Assembly (NCBI GenBank): GCA_023423415.1
Contig: JAFAFP010000013.1
Coordinates: 1-10,508, forward strand
Reading direction: 5' to 3'
Source: Pseudomonadota bacterium
GTDB lineage: Bacteria > Pseudomonadota > Alphaproteobacteria > Rhizobiales > Xanthobacteraceae
DNA length: 10,508 bases
A program made the translations under genes and the position numbers. Within the stretch, counting starts at the first letter, position 1; every line of letters starts with the position of its first letter. The notes under the pieces were generated by a model. That model was not told the DNA's origin and did no database searches. It saw only the letters and a program-made list of their open reading frames with translations. Positions 1 to 6,663 of this stretch are shown here, one piece after another.

Positions 1-971
1 CTGCACCTGCTCCGGCAGCGGCGCCTGCCGCCAAGGGATCGGACATGCCGCCCTCGCCGGCTGCGCGCAAGGTTCTGGAAGAGAAAGGCGTCAGCGCTGA
101 TCAGGTGGCTGGATCAGGCCGCCGTGGACAGGTTCTGAAGCAGGACGCGATGGCTGCTGAGGCGACTCCTGTCGCCGCGCCGGCTCCGGCCGCGCCTGCG
201 CCAGTCGCTTATCAGGCTCCGGTTCCGGTGCCCGCCACGCAGATGCGTGCGCCCTCGGCTCCCAATGACAGCGCGCGCGAAGAGCGCGTGAAGATGACCC
301 GCCTGCGCCAGACCATCGCCCGCCGACTGAAGGATGCGCAGAACACCGCCGCGATGCTGACGACGTTCAACGACGTCGACATGGGCGCGGTGATGAAAAT
401 GCGCTCACAGTACAAGGATCTGTTCGAGAAGCGCCACGGCATCAAGCTGGGCTTCATGGGCTTCTTCGTGAAGGCCTGCATCCAGGCGCTGCGCGAGATC
501 CCGGCCGTGAACGCCGAGATCGACGGCACGGATATCATCTACAAGAATTACTATCACATCGGCGTCGCGGTCAGCACGGAGAAGGGCCTCGTGGTTCCTG
601 TCGTGCGCGAGGCCGACCGCATGTCGCTGGCCGAGATCGAGGCGCAGATCGCCGACTTCGGCCGCCGTGCGCGCGATGGCCGTCTCAGCATCGAGGAGAT
701 GCAGGGCGGCACGTTCTCGATCACCAACGGCGGCGTGTTTGGCTCGCTGATGTCGACGCCGATACTCAATGCGCCGCAGTCGGGCATTCTCGGCATGCAC
801 CGCATCGAGGAGCGTCCCGTGGTTCGCGACGGCCAGATCGTCGCCCGGCCGATGATGTACCTGGCGCTGAGCTACGATCATCGCATCGTCGACGGCAAAG
901 AGGCCGTCACCTTCCTCGTCCGGGTGAAGGAGATCCTGGAAGACCCGCAGCGGTTCGTGCTGGAGCTTTAA
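1..971 (+). CDS. sucB: 2-oxoglutarate dehydrogenase E2 (dihydrolipoyllysine succinyltransferase), 3' part
   Basis: This is the C-terminal part of the E2 core of the cytoplasmic 2-oxoglutarate dehydrogenase complex, which moves the succinyl group from lipoamide to CoA. The 5' end lies outside the window; the first complete codon starts at base 3. In order one sees the end of an Ala/Pro linker, a peripheral-subunit-binding domain (about 45-150, from PPSPAARKVLEEKG to GQVLKQDAM), a second Ala/Pro-rich linker (about 155-265), and the acyltransferase domain (about 275-971). The catalytic motif DHRIVDG is present, with His at 879-881 and Asp at 891-893. The stretches FEKRHGIKLGFM, NGGVFGSLMSTPI and PMMYLALSYDH match SucB/OdhB rather than pyruvate dehydrogenase E2. 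The lipoyl domain is upstream and not visible. The gene ends 4 bases before lpdA, so the two are very probably cotranscribed. Confidence 0.96.
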   Translation, partial: APAPAAAPAAKGSDMPPSPAARKVLEEKGVSADQVAGSGRRGQVLKQDAMAAEATPVAAPAPAAPAPVAYQAPVPVPATQMRAPSAPNDSAREERVKMTRLRQTIARRLKDAQNTAAMLTTFNDVDMGAVMKMRSQYKDLFEKRHGIKLGFMGFFVKACIQALREIPAVNAEIDGTDIIYKNYYHIGVAVSTEKGLVVPVVREADRMSLAEIEAQIADFGRRARDGRLSIEEMQGGTFSITNGGVFGSLMSTPILNAPQSGILGMHRIEERPVVRDGQIVARPMMYLALSYDHRIVDGKEAVTFLVRVKEILEDPQRFVLEL

Positions 972-975
972 GAGA

Positions 976-2382
976 ATGGCTGGCCCTTACGACCTGATTG
1001 TCATCGGCACCGGCCCGGGCGGCTATGTGTGCGCCATTCGCGCCGCGCAGCTCGGCATGAAGGTGGCTGTCGTCGAGAAGCGCGCGACGCATGGCGGCAC
1101 CTGCCTCAACGTCGGCTGCATTCCGTCCAAGGCACTGCTGCACGCGTCGGAAGCGTTCGAGGAGGCTGGTCATGCCTTCGCCGGGATGGGCATCAAGGTC
1201 TCGAAGCCGGAACTCGATCTGGCAAAGATGCACGCCTACAAGGACGAAGGCATCAAAGGTAACGTCGACGGCATCGTCTTCCTGTTCAAGAAGAACAAGA
1301 TTGAGCCGTATCACGGCACGGCGCGCATCGTTGCGCCCGGCAAGGTCGAGGTGACATCCGACAGCGGCGAAAAGCAGGAGCTTGAAACCAAGTCGATCGT
1401 GATCGCGACCGGTTCGGACGTGGCGCGTCTGCCCGGCGTCGAGATCGACGAGCAGTCCGTCGTGTCGTCAACCGGCGCGCTGGTGCTGCCGAAGGTTCCC
1501 GGTAAGCTGCTGGTGATCGGCGCTGGCGTTATCGGTCTGGAGCTGGGCTCGGTCTGGAAGCGGCTCGGCGCGGAAGTGACGGTGGTCGAGTATCTCGATC
1601 ACATCCTGCCGGGCACGGATTCCGAAATCGCGCGCACGTTCCAGCGCATCCTCACCAAGCAGGGCTTCACCTTTAAGCTGTCGAGCAAAGTCACCGGCGT
1701 GAAGAAGACGAAGTCCGGTCTCGCCGTGACGGTTGAGCCGTCAGCCGGTGGCGAGGCGGAAACGTTGAACGCCGATGTCGTGCTCGTGAGCATCGGCCGC
1801 GTGCCGTACACGGCCGGCCTTGGTCTGGAAGAACTGGGCGTTGAGCTGGATGCCAGAAAGCGTATCACCGTCGATCCGCACTATCAGACCAACGTGCCGG
1901 GCATCTACGCCATCGGCGACGTCATTGCCGGTCCGATGCTGGCGCACAAGGCTGAGGACGAGGGCATCTCGGTCGCGGAGATCCTCGCGGGTCAGGCCGG
2001 GCACGTGAACTACGGTGTCATTCCGGGCGTGATCTACACGTTCCCGGAGGTTGCGACCGTGGGGCAGACTGAGGACGAGCTGAAAGCTGCGGGCGTCGCC
2101 TACAAAGTCGGCAAGTTCCCGTTTACGGCCAACGCGCGCGCCAAGGTCAACAAGGTCGCCGAAGGCATGGTCAAGGTGCTGGCCGATGCCACCACCGATC
2201 GCGTTCTCGGTGTGCATATCGTTGGCCCGGACGCTGGCGAGCTGATTGCGGAAGCCGCGCTGCTGATGGAATTCGGCGGTTCGGCGGAGGACATGGCTCG
2301 TACCTGCCATGCGCATCCGACGCTGTCGGAAGCCGTCAAGGAAGCCGCCCTCGCGGTCGACAAGCGCGCCATCCATATGTGA
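976..2382 (+). CDS. lpdA: Dihydrolipoyl dehydrogenase (E3)
   Basis: A 468-residue FAD-dependent dihydrolipoamide dehydrogenase. It reoxidises the lipoyl group of 2-oxoacid dehydrogenase complexes and reduces NAD+. The N-terminal FAD-binding glycine motif is at residues 11-16 (GTGPGG). The redox disulfide is Cys43/Cys48 in GGTCLNVGCIPSK. A second Rossmann glycine motif for NAD lies in VIGAGVIGLELGSVW. The FAD-contacting YAIGDVIAGPMLAHKAEDEG motif is present, and the C-terminal interface domain carries the catalytic pair His447 and Glu452 in HPTLSE. Length and all key residues are normal for the family. The ATG is preceded by purine-rich GGAG/AAGAG within the end of sucB. Position directly after sucB marks it as the E3 of the 2-oxoglutarate complex; whether it also serves pyruvate dehydrogenase cannot be told here. 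Confidence 0.97.
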   Translation: MAGPYDLIVIGTGPGGYVCAIRAAQLGMKVAVVEKRATHGGTCLNVGCIPSKALLHASEAFEEAGHAFAGMGIKVSKPELDLAKMHAYKDEGIKGNVDGIVFLFKKNKIEPYHGTARIVAPGKVEVTSDSGEKQELETKSIVIATGSDVARLPGVEIDEQSVVSSTGALVLPKVPGKLLVIGAGVIGLELGSVWKRLGAEVTVVEYLDHILPGTDSEIARTFQRILTKQGFTFKLSSKVTGVKKTKSGLAVTVEPSAGGEAETLNADVVLVSIGRVPYTAGLGLEELGVELDARKRITVDPHYQTNVPGIYAIGDVIAGPMLAHKAEDEGISVAEILAGQAGHVNYGVIPGVIYTFPEVATVGQTEDELKAAGVAYKVGKFPFTANARAKVNKVAEGMVKVLADATTDRVLGVHIVGPDAGELIAEAALLMEFGGSAEDMARTCHAHPTLSEAVKEAALAVDKRAIHM

Positions 2383-2387
2383 GCGCA

Positions 2388-2416
2388 CGCGGCGTAAGTG
2401 GTACCGCGCGGATTTT
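2388..2416 (+). terminator. Weak candidate terminator after lpdA
   Basis: CGCGG (2388-2392) can pair with CCGCG (2404-2408) across an 11-base loop, and TTTT follows at 2413-2416. The position, six bases after the lpdA stop codon, is right for an operon terminator. The stem is only 5 bp and the T-run is short and not directly adjacent, so it is a weak candidate. Confidence 0.25.
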
Positions 2417-2540
2417 AAAGGATGCCAAGCAAAGTCAAAATGCCTAGCCATTCCTGGCGGGCAATGACGTTTTGCCAATGCGGCGGTGCGTTCGCGATCG
2501 CTTGAGCGAGCTTGTTCAATAGTAAGTTGCGCGCTGTCAT
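2415..2540 (-). CDS. Possible small protein, 41 residues, unrecognised
   Basis: On the minus strand an ATG (complement of 2538-2540) follows AGGAG (complement of 2547-2551) with a 6-base spacer, an ideal ribosome-binding arrangement. The frame runs 41 codons to TAA. The product begins MTARNLLLNKLAQAI and ends WLGILTLLGIL: a basic/amphipathic N-terminal half and a hydrophobic C-terminal end. The hydrophobic run (about 11 residues) is short for a membrane span. Codon use is mixed: several leucines use TTA, CTA or TTG, unlike the GC-ending codons of neighbouring genes. I do not recognise a family. It could be a genuine small gene, a fragment of a decayed gene, or a chance frame; the strong Shine-Dalgarno is the main support. 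Confidence 0.3.
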   Translation of the reverse strand: MTARNLLLNKLAQAIANAPPHWQNVIARQEWLGILTLLGIL

Positions 2541-2544
2541 CCGT

Positions 2545-2576
2545 TTCTCCTATGCCTCCGAATCGGAGACGGAGAA
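2545..2576. repeat. Nested inverted repeat between two possible small ORFs
   Basis: Outer arms TTCTCC (2545-2550) and GGAGAA (2571-2576) are exact reverse complements. They enclose inner arms CTCCGA (2556-2561) and TCGGAG (2563-2568) around a single central base. As RNA the inner part could form a 4-bp stem with a 5-base loop, with the 6-bp outer stem separated by an asymmetric internal loop. As DNA it resembles a dyad operator. No T-run follows, so it is not a typical intrinsic terminator. Confidence 0.55.
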
Positions 2577-2676
2577 TTCTATGGCTAGCGCGGGGGGTGT
2601 TGACCGACGGGCTATCCGCCTACTTTCCCTACTGGGTCTGGTATTCGCTAAGAGATTGTCTGACCTAGAGGAACCC

Positions 2677-2692
2677 CGAATATTGCTATTCG
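2677..2692. repeat. AT-rich perfect hairpin
   Basis: CGAATA (2677-2682) and TATTCG (2687-2692) are perfect reverse complements around a 4-base loop. It lies about 55 bases beyond the xerC stop codon, in the locally A+T-rich stretch. It could contribute to transcription termination from either side, but there is no clear T-run. Confidence 0.35.
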
Positions 2693-2747
2693 AATTGCCA
2701 AGATTGTGAAACCTGTCGGCGGTGAATAGCTGACCGGTGAGCCCACA

Positions 2748-3698
2748 TCACGCCCGCGGATGCGCGGCGTCGTAGACGGCGAGAAGTCGGTCGCGGTCGA
2801 CTTCGGTGTAAATCTGCGTCGTCGATAATGAGGCGTGCCCCAGCAACTCCTGGATCTGCCTGAGATCGGCGCCGCTCGACAGCAGATGTGTCGCGAACGA
2901 ATGGCGCAGTGCGTGCGGGGTGGCGGTTTCCGGCAATCCGAGCACGCCGCGCGCCTTGGCGATCGCGAGTTGAATGATGCGCGCTGACAGTGGGCCGCCC
3001 TTTGCGCCGCGAAACAGTTCCTCGTTCGGCTTCAGCGGATACGGGCAAAGCGCACGATAATCGTCGATGGCGGCAATCGTTACCGGCAGCACGGGAACGA
3101 TGCGTTCCTTGCTGCCCTTGCCGGTGATGCGCAGCACGTCGCGATCCGCGCTGGGTGCTTCGCTGGTCTTCAGTTCGATGGCTTCCGAAATGCGCAAGCC
3201 GGAGCCATAAAGCAGCAGCAGAACGGCAGTATCGCGCGCAGCCACCCAATCGAGATCGGACACCATGCCGCCATCAACGAGTTCGGCGGCTTTCGTCACC
3301 GTCAGCGGCTTCGGCACGCCGTGCGGCACCTTCGGGCGCGCGACGGCGAGCACCGCCCGGTTTCTGACGATGTCTTCAGTTTCCAGCCAGCGAAAAAACG
3401 TCCGCAGCGCCGACAACGACCGTGCCAAAGACCGGCTCGATGCCTCCTGCCGGCGGCGGCTTGCGAGAAAACCGCGAAATGTTCGCGCATCCAGCAGCGA
3501 CATATCCTCAAGACATGGCGAATAGCCGAGATGATTTCGCAGGTAGTCGAGAAACTGCCGCAGATCGCGCGCGTAGGCTTCGCAGGTGAGATCGGCATGG
3601 CCGCGTTCGTGCGCCAGATGCGCGAGCCACCGCGTCACCGCGTCGTTCAAGGCACCGGAGAGAGGAAGTTGCCCCTGGTCGCCGGCGGCCGGCTGCAT
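2748..3698 (-). CDS. xerC: Tyrosine recombinase XerC
   Basis: A 316-residue site-specific tyrosine recombinase. With XerD it resolves chromosome dimers at dif through a 3'-phosphotyrosine intermediate. An N-terminal core-binding (SAM-like) domain occupies roughly residues 15-105 and the catalytic domain about 125-310. The catalytic set is complete: Arg169 in GSGLRISE, Lys194 in ITGKGSKE, His262 and Arg265 in PHALRHSFATHLL, His288 in LLGHASLSTTQIYT and nucleophile Tyr297. The start chosen is the ATG at 3698 because GGAG lies 8 bases upstream; a TTG 90 bases further upstream (3788) would add 30 poorly conserved-looking residues and has no comparable support. It converges with lpdA and diverges from the TPR gene. 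XerC and XerD are hard to separate by eye; the chromosomal context favours XerC. Confidence 0.92.
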   Translation of the reverse strand: MQPAAGDQGQLPLSGALNDAVTRWLAHLAHERGHADLTCEAYARDLRQFLDYLRNHLGYSPCLEDMSLLDARTFRGFLASRRRQEASSRSLARSLSALRTFFRWLETEDIVRNRAVLAVARPKVPHGVPKPLTVTKAAELVDGGMVSDLDWVAARDTAVLLLLYGSGLRISEAIELKTSEAPSADRDVLRITGKGSKERIVPVLPVTIAAIDDYRALCPYPLKPNEELFRGAKGGPLSARIIQLAIAKARGVLGLPETATPHALRHSFATHLLSSGADLRQIQELLGHASLSTTQIYTEVDRDRLLAVYDAAHPRA

Positions 3699-3706
3699 TG
3701 CTGTCA

Positions 3707-3710
3707 CTCC
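3707..3710 (-). promoter_or_regulatory. Shine-Dalgarno fixing the xerC start
   Basis: On the minus strand GGAG is followed by the 8-base spacer TGACAGCA and then ATG (complement of 3696-3698). This favours the 316-residue product over a longer one from an upstream TTG. Confidence 0.6.
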
Positions 3711-3882
3711 ATCGCGTGCGAGACCGTGAAAAGGTGTCAGGCGCTTCGGTAAACAAAACTTTAACGCGCCGTCATCCACCGCCTGCAATTGGCTGACAGG
3801 ATTCGTGTGGCCAGCGCATGACTCCGGGGCTGGAATGCGGTAGGTCAGGAGACACGCTGGGGGCGGCGAGCGTAGGGGTGCA

Positions 3883-5565
3883 ATGTCCCTGTACGAATCT
3901 TTGGATGTGTTTGTTGGTGCAGGGCTGATTGCTCTGGCGCCAGTGGCGGGTTGTCAGGTTCCGTCCGGCCAGTCGGTGTCCGGCGGTGCGTTGTCGGCGC
4001 ACTTGCGCGCGCGTGGTGATGGCGGTCCGTTCGGTGAAGTTCTCGATAGGCTGGCGCATCAGATCTGGCTGAGCCAGGACACGCGCGGCATCCCGATGCA
4101 TGTTGCCGAGGAACACGCTGGAAAACTGGCGCCGATTGTCAGTGCGTACCGGCCTGCAGCTGACGTGATTGAGCTGGCGGTGGGCAGCGATGTCGTGATG
4201 GCCGCCAATCGTCTCACGGCAGATGTGCTGAAGCTGGCGGCCGGGCATCCGATTGCCGATCGCATCGTACCGGAGATCGCCGAGTTTCTGCTGCAACGCC
4301 TATTCCTGGAAATGCTCGCGGATGGCCGTTTCGTGCGCGGGTTTGCGGCAGGCCTTGCAGAATTCGTTTCTTCTCAGGGCGGGCTGCCCTCGGCACCTCA
4401 GCTCAAGGCGCCGCAGCCGAACGCTCCGGGCACAGCGCTGGCTCCGGCGGGTAGCCGCGAGGTCGCCGATCTCAAGCAGCGCTACGGATTATCCGACAAG
4501 GCGATGGAGCGGTTTTCCGCCATTGCCGAGCAAGGTCGCGCTTCGCCGGCGCGCGAGTCGCGTCAGATCTCGGAATTGGCGCAGTGGTTGCAGGAAACCC
4601 GCGATCAGCTCATTCGCCCGAGCAATGAACCGGCCGAGGTCCGCCGCTTGAAACTGCGCGCTGCTGAAGCGCTGACGGCAGGCGATTTCGAAGCCGCAAT
4701 GGACTTGCTGAAAGACGTGCGCCGCTGGTTGCGCGATGAGCGCCGCCGCACCGAGCAGCGTTTGCAGGAGGAACTCGGGGTTCTGCGCGAGCAGGTGCAT
4801 CAGGAAGCCATGGCGACGGCCGATCTCGCTGAACTCGCCATGGCGCGGCTGGATTTCAAATCGGCGGCCGACCTGTTTGAGGAAGCCGCCGACGCGATGG
4901 GCGAAGGTGATGCAGTTGCCCGGCTGCGCTTCATGCTGCGGCGTGCCGATGCACTGTGCTACGCGGGCGAGGATGGCGCTGACCCGCAGCTTCTGCGAAG
5001 CGCTGCTAATGCTTACGCGCGCGCCGCCGAGTTGGCGGGGAACGTCGGTGATGCAAAAGACCTCGCGGCAGCCTCGCAAGGGCTGGGCAACGCGCTGCTC
5101 GCCGTCGCCGAGCATGAGCCGTCTCAGCAACTCTACGAGCAGGCCGGGATCGCTTATCGCAGCGCGCTCGAAGTTCTGACGCGCGAGACCGATCCTCGCG
5201 TCTGGGCCCTTGCGCGCATGGGGCTCGGCAATGCGCTGGCGTCGATGTCGGAGATCGAGACGAGTTCGACGGCGGTTCTGGAGCAGGCGACGGTCGCCTA
5301 CAAAGGTGCGCTTGAGGTATTTACGCGCGAAGCCGAGCCGATGCGCTGGGCTGTGACGCGGCTGAACATGGCTACGGTGTTGTTCCGTCTCGGCGAGTTG
5401 AAGGACCGTCGGGAGAACTGGCTGGCCGCCGCCGCGGCGATCGTACCGGCGCTGGAAGTGTTCGAGGAACAGGGGGCGACAGCCCAAGCCGACGCCGCGC
5501 GCCACACCCTGCAAATGCTCCACCGCCGCTGGGGCGCCCTGGAGGCACCGACGGCGGCGGAGTAG
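3883..5565 (+). CDS. TPR-repeat protein with unrecognised N-terminal domain
   Basis: A 560-residue, largely helical protein of unknown function. Residues 1-165 form an Ala/Leu/Val-rich, predicted helical region that I cannot assign. A Pro/Ala linker (about 168-190) leads to a linker helix region starting ADLKQRYGLSDKAMERFSAI. TPR-like helical pairs follow at about 251-285 (RAAEALTAGDFEAAMDLL) and 305-340 (LAMARLDFKSAADLFEEAAD), joined by a charged, possibly coiled-coil stretch (280-310). The C-terminal part has 47-residue repeats: GLGNALLAV at 400, GLGNALASM at 447 and the diverged LNMATVLFR at 494. From memory, this linker-plus-TPR module with 'W-A-x-x-x-x-x-L-G-N-A-L' repeats occurs in many alphaproteobacterial proteins with differing N-terminal domains, suggesting a protein-interaction scaffold. 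AGGGG lies 4 bases before the ATG. A VAGC lipobox-like motif at residues 21-24 lacks a basic n-region. Third codon positions are G/C-rich, supporting real coding. The hydrolase gene follows after 63 bases and may be cotranscribed. Confidence 0.85.
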   Translation: MSLYESLDVFVGAGLIALAPVAGCQVPSGQSVSGGALSAHLRARGDGGPFGEVLDRLAHQIWLSQDTRGIPMHVAEEHAGKLAPIVSAYRPAADVIELAVGSDVVMAANRLTADVLKLAAGHPIADRIVPEIAEFLLQRLFLEMLADGRFVRGFAAGLAEFVSSQGGLPSAPQLKAPQPNAPGTALAPAGSREVADLKQRYGLSDKAMERFSAIAEQGRASPARESRQISELAQWLQETRDQLIRPSNEPAEVRRLKLRAAEALTAGDFEAAMDLLKDVRRWLRDERRRTEQRLQEELGVLREQVHQEAMATADLAELAMARLDFKSAADLFEEAADAMGEGDAVARLRFMLRRADALCYAGEDGADPQLLRSAANAYARAAELAGNVGDAKDLAAASQGLGNALLAVAEHEPSQQLYEQAGIAYRSALEVLTRETDPRVWALARMGLGNALASMSEIETSSTAVLEQATVAYKGALEVFTREAEPMRWAVTRLNMATVLFRLGELKDRRENWLAAAAAIVPALEVFEEQGATAQADAARHTLQMLHRRWGALEAPTAAE

Positions 5566-5628
5566 GGACCGGGCACTTTCTGATAGCCATCAGCTTCTGG
5601 ATCGAACTTGGCGCAGAGGGCAGCGGTG

Positions 5629-6639
5629 ATGCTCAAAGTCGGATTTCGAGAGGGCTTTATCGAGGATCACGCCCGGCCTGCCTGGCATGGCGATCATGCG
5701 CGCCCAATCAGTTGGCGGGCCTGGTATCCAACGGATGATGAAGTTGACGAGCAAAGGCGTCCAACGGGGACGATCGCATCGACCTTCGTCGCTGACGACA
5801 GCCTCGCAGGCGCGCGTTTAAGCGGGGCTCGCAATCAATTTCCCGCCGTATTGCTGTCTCATGGAACTGGAGGGAGCGCTGCCGGGCTGGCATGGCTCGG
5901 CTGGCGTTTGGCCGCGCAAGGCTTCATTGCTGTTGGCGTCAATCATCACGGCAATACGGCAGTCCAACCCTATCAACCGGAAGGCTTTCTGTGCTGGTGG
6001 GAGCGAGCACGTGATTTGTCCGTTTTGCTCGACGACCTTCTTGTCAGGGGTCCATTTGTCGGACGGCTCGATCTCTGTCGCGTTTTTGCCGCGGGATTCT
6101 CACTTGGTGGCTATACGGTTTTGGCGTTGCTTGGGGCAATCACCGACATGGCCTTGTTTGCCGATTGGTCGCGCGACGAGCGTTGGGGAGATGGTCCGAG
6201 AGAATTTCCGGGTCTGGTGAAGGAAGTTGCGCCTTTGCTCAAAGCGAGCGCCGTGTTCCGGGCGTCTTGGGAGAGACAATCATTATCCTATCGGGACGAT
6301 CGCATCAAAGCAGCGCTTTTGTGCGCCCCCGCTCCCACGGTGCGGGGGCTGCGTGTCGAAAGTTTGCGAACCATCGGAGAGCCTGTGGCCATAATTGTTG
6401 GAGGAGCGGATCTAGAGGCGCCATCCGACGATTGTGCGAAGTGGCTGCAAAACTACCTCCCCAATAGCACCCTGAGTGACCTCGGTTCAGATGTTGGTCA
6501 CTACGTCTTTTTGAGCGAATGCTCTGACGGCGGGCAGCAGCAGGAGCCGGAGATCTGCATGGATGCACCCGGCGTAGATCGCCGAGCGATCCATGATGAG
6601 ACCGCAGCATTGGCGCTCAAGACATTCGCGTTTGCGTAA
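5629..6639 (+). CDS. Alpha/beta hydrolase, dienelactone-hydrolase/PAF-acetylhydrolase-like
   Basis: A 336-residue serine hydrolase; the substrate is unknown. The core shows an oxyanion-type LLSHGTGG (about residues 75-82), the nucleophile elbow GFSLGG with Ser158, a likely acid Asp261 in VGGADLEAP, and a C-terminal His291 in SDVGHYVFL. Together these form a complete Ser-Asp-His triad. The arrangement (RxWYP near the N-terminus, HG at strand 3, GxSxGG) resembles the predicted dienelactone hydrolases of COG4188 type, which are usually esterases or lipases. No signal peptide is evident, so it is probably cytoplasmic. The ATG at 5629 is chosen because AGAGGG (5615-5620) lies 8 bases upstream; a GTG at 5626 or TTG at 5608 is possible. 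G+C is lower than in neighbours where sampled (32/60 at 6001-6060), which hints at different ancestry. The 3' end converges with the transaldolase gene, 24 bases away. Confidence 0.88.
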   Translation: MLKVGFREGFIEDHARPAWHGDHARPISWRAWYPTDDEVDEQRRPTGTIASTFVADDSLAGARLSGARNQFPAVLLSHGTGGSAAGLAWLGWRLAAQGFIAVGVNHHGNTAVQPYQPEGFLCWWERARDLSVLLDDLLVRGPFVGRLDLCRVFAAGFSLGGYTVLALLGAITDMALFADWSRDERWGDGPREFPGLVKEVAPLLKASAVFRASWERQSLSYRDDRIKAALLCAPAPTVRGLRVESLRTIGEPVAIIVGGADLEAPSDDCAKWLQNYLPNSTLSDLGSDVGHYVFLSECSDGGQQQEPEICMDAPGVDRRAIHDETAALALKTFAFA

Positions 6640-6663
6640 TGATTTGTTGTTGGCGACGCGCCT

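Larger units (their letters stand above)
2383..2747. other. Intergenic region between convergent lpdA and xerC
   Basis: This 365-base stretch lies between the stop codons of lpdA (+) and xerC (-). No recognisable protein family is encoded on either strand. Its composition is uneven: 2641-2700 contains only 26 G+C in 60 bases, whereas neighbouring genes are clearly richer. It contains a weak terminator candidate, a possible 41-residue reading frame on the minus strand (2415-2540), a nested inverted repeat (2545-2576), a less convincing 42-codon frame on the plus strand (2581-2709), and an AT-rich hairpin (2677-2692). A long gap between convergent genes in a compact region may hold a remnant of an inserted element, but no element ends were found. 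Confidence 0.6.

Noticed and set aside
405..881. Minus-strand frame of 158 codons opposite sucB
   Set aside because: The sense frame matches SucB residue by residue here; the antisense product has no recognisable motif.
2383..2747. A dif-like site or integrase attachment site next to xerC
   Set aside because: No sequence with two 11-base Xer arms around a 6-8 base centre was found, and no tRNA or duplicated core lies nearby. xerC is the housekeeping recombinase, not an element-borne integrase.
3699..3788. Extension of xerC to a TTG at 3788, adding 30 residues
   Set aside because: The ATG at 3698 has GGAG at 8 bases; the extension does not resemble XerC N-termini and no ribosome-binding site was seen for the TTG.
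3943..3954. Lipobox-like VAGC near the N-terminus of the TPR protein
   Set aside because: The preceding segment lacks a basic n-region and contains Glu and Asp, so a lipoprotein signal peptide is unlikely.
4489..5523. Long open frame of 344 codons on the minus strand, opposite the TPR gene
   Set aside because: It lies wholly inside a gene with G/C-rich third positions and clear TPR repeats. The antisense product is Arg/His/Gln-rich without recognisable motifs, the usual shadow in G+C-rich DNA.
5580..5593. Short inverted repeat CTGAT-agcc-ATCAG between the TPR and hydrolase genes
   Set aside because: The stem is only 5 bp, weak, and lacks a T-run; not enough to call a terminator or operator.
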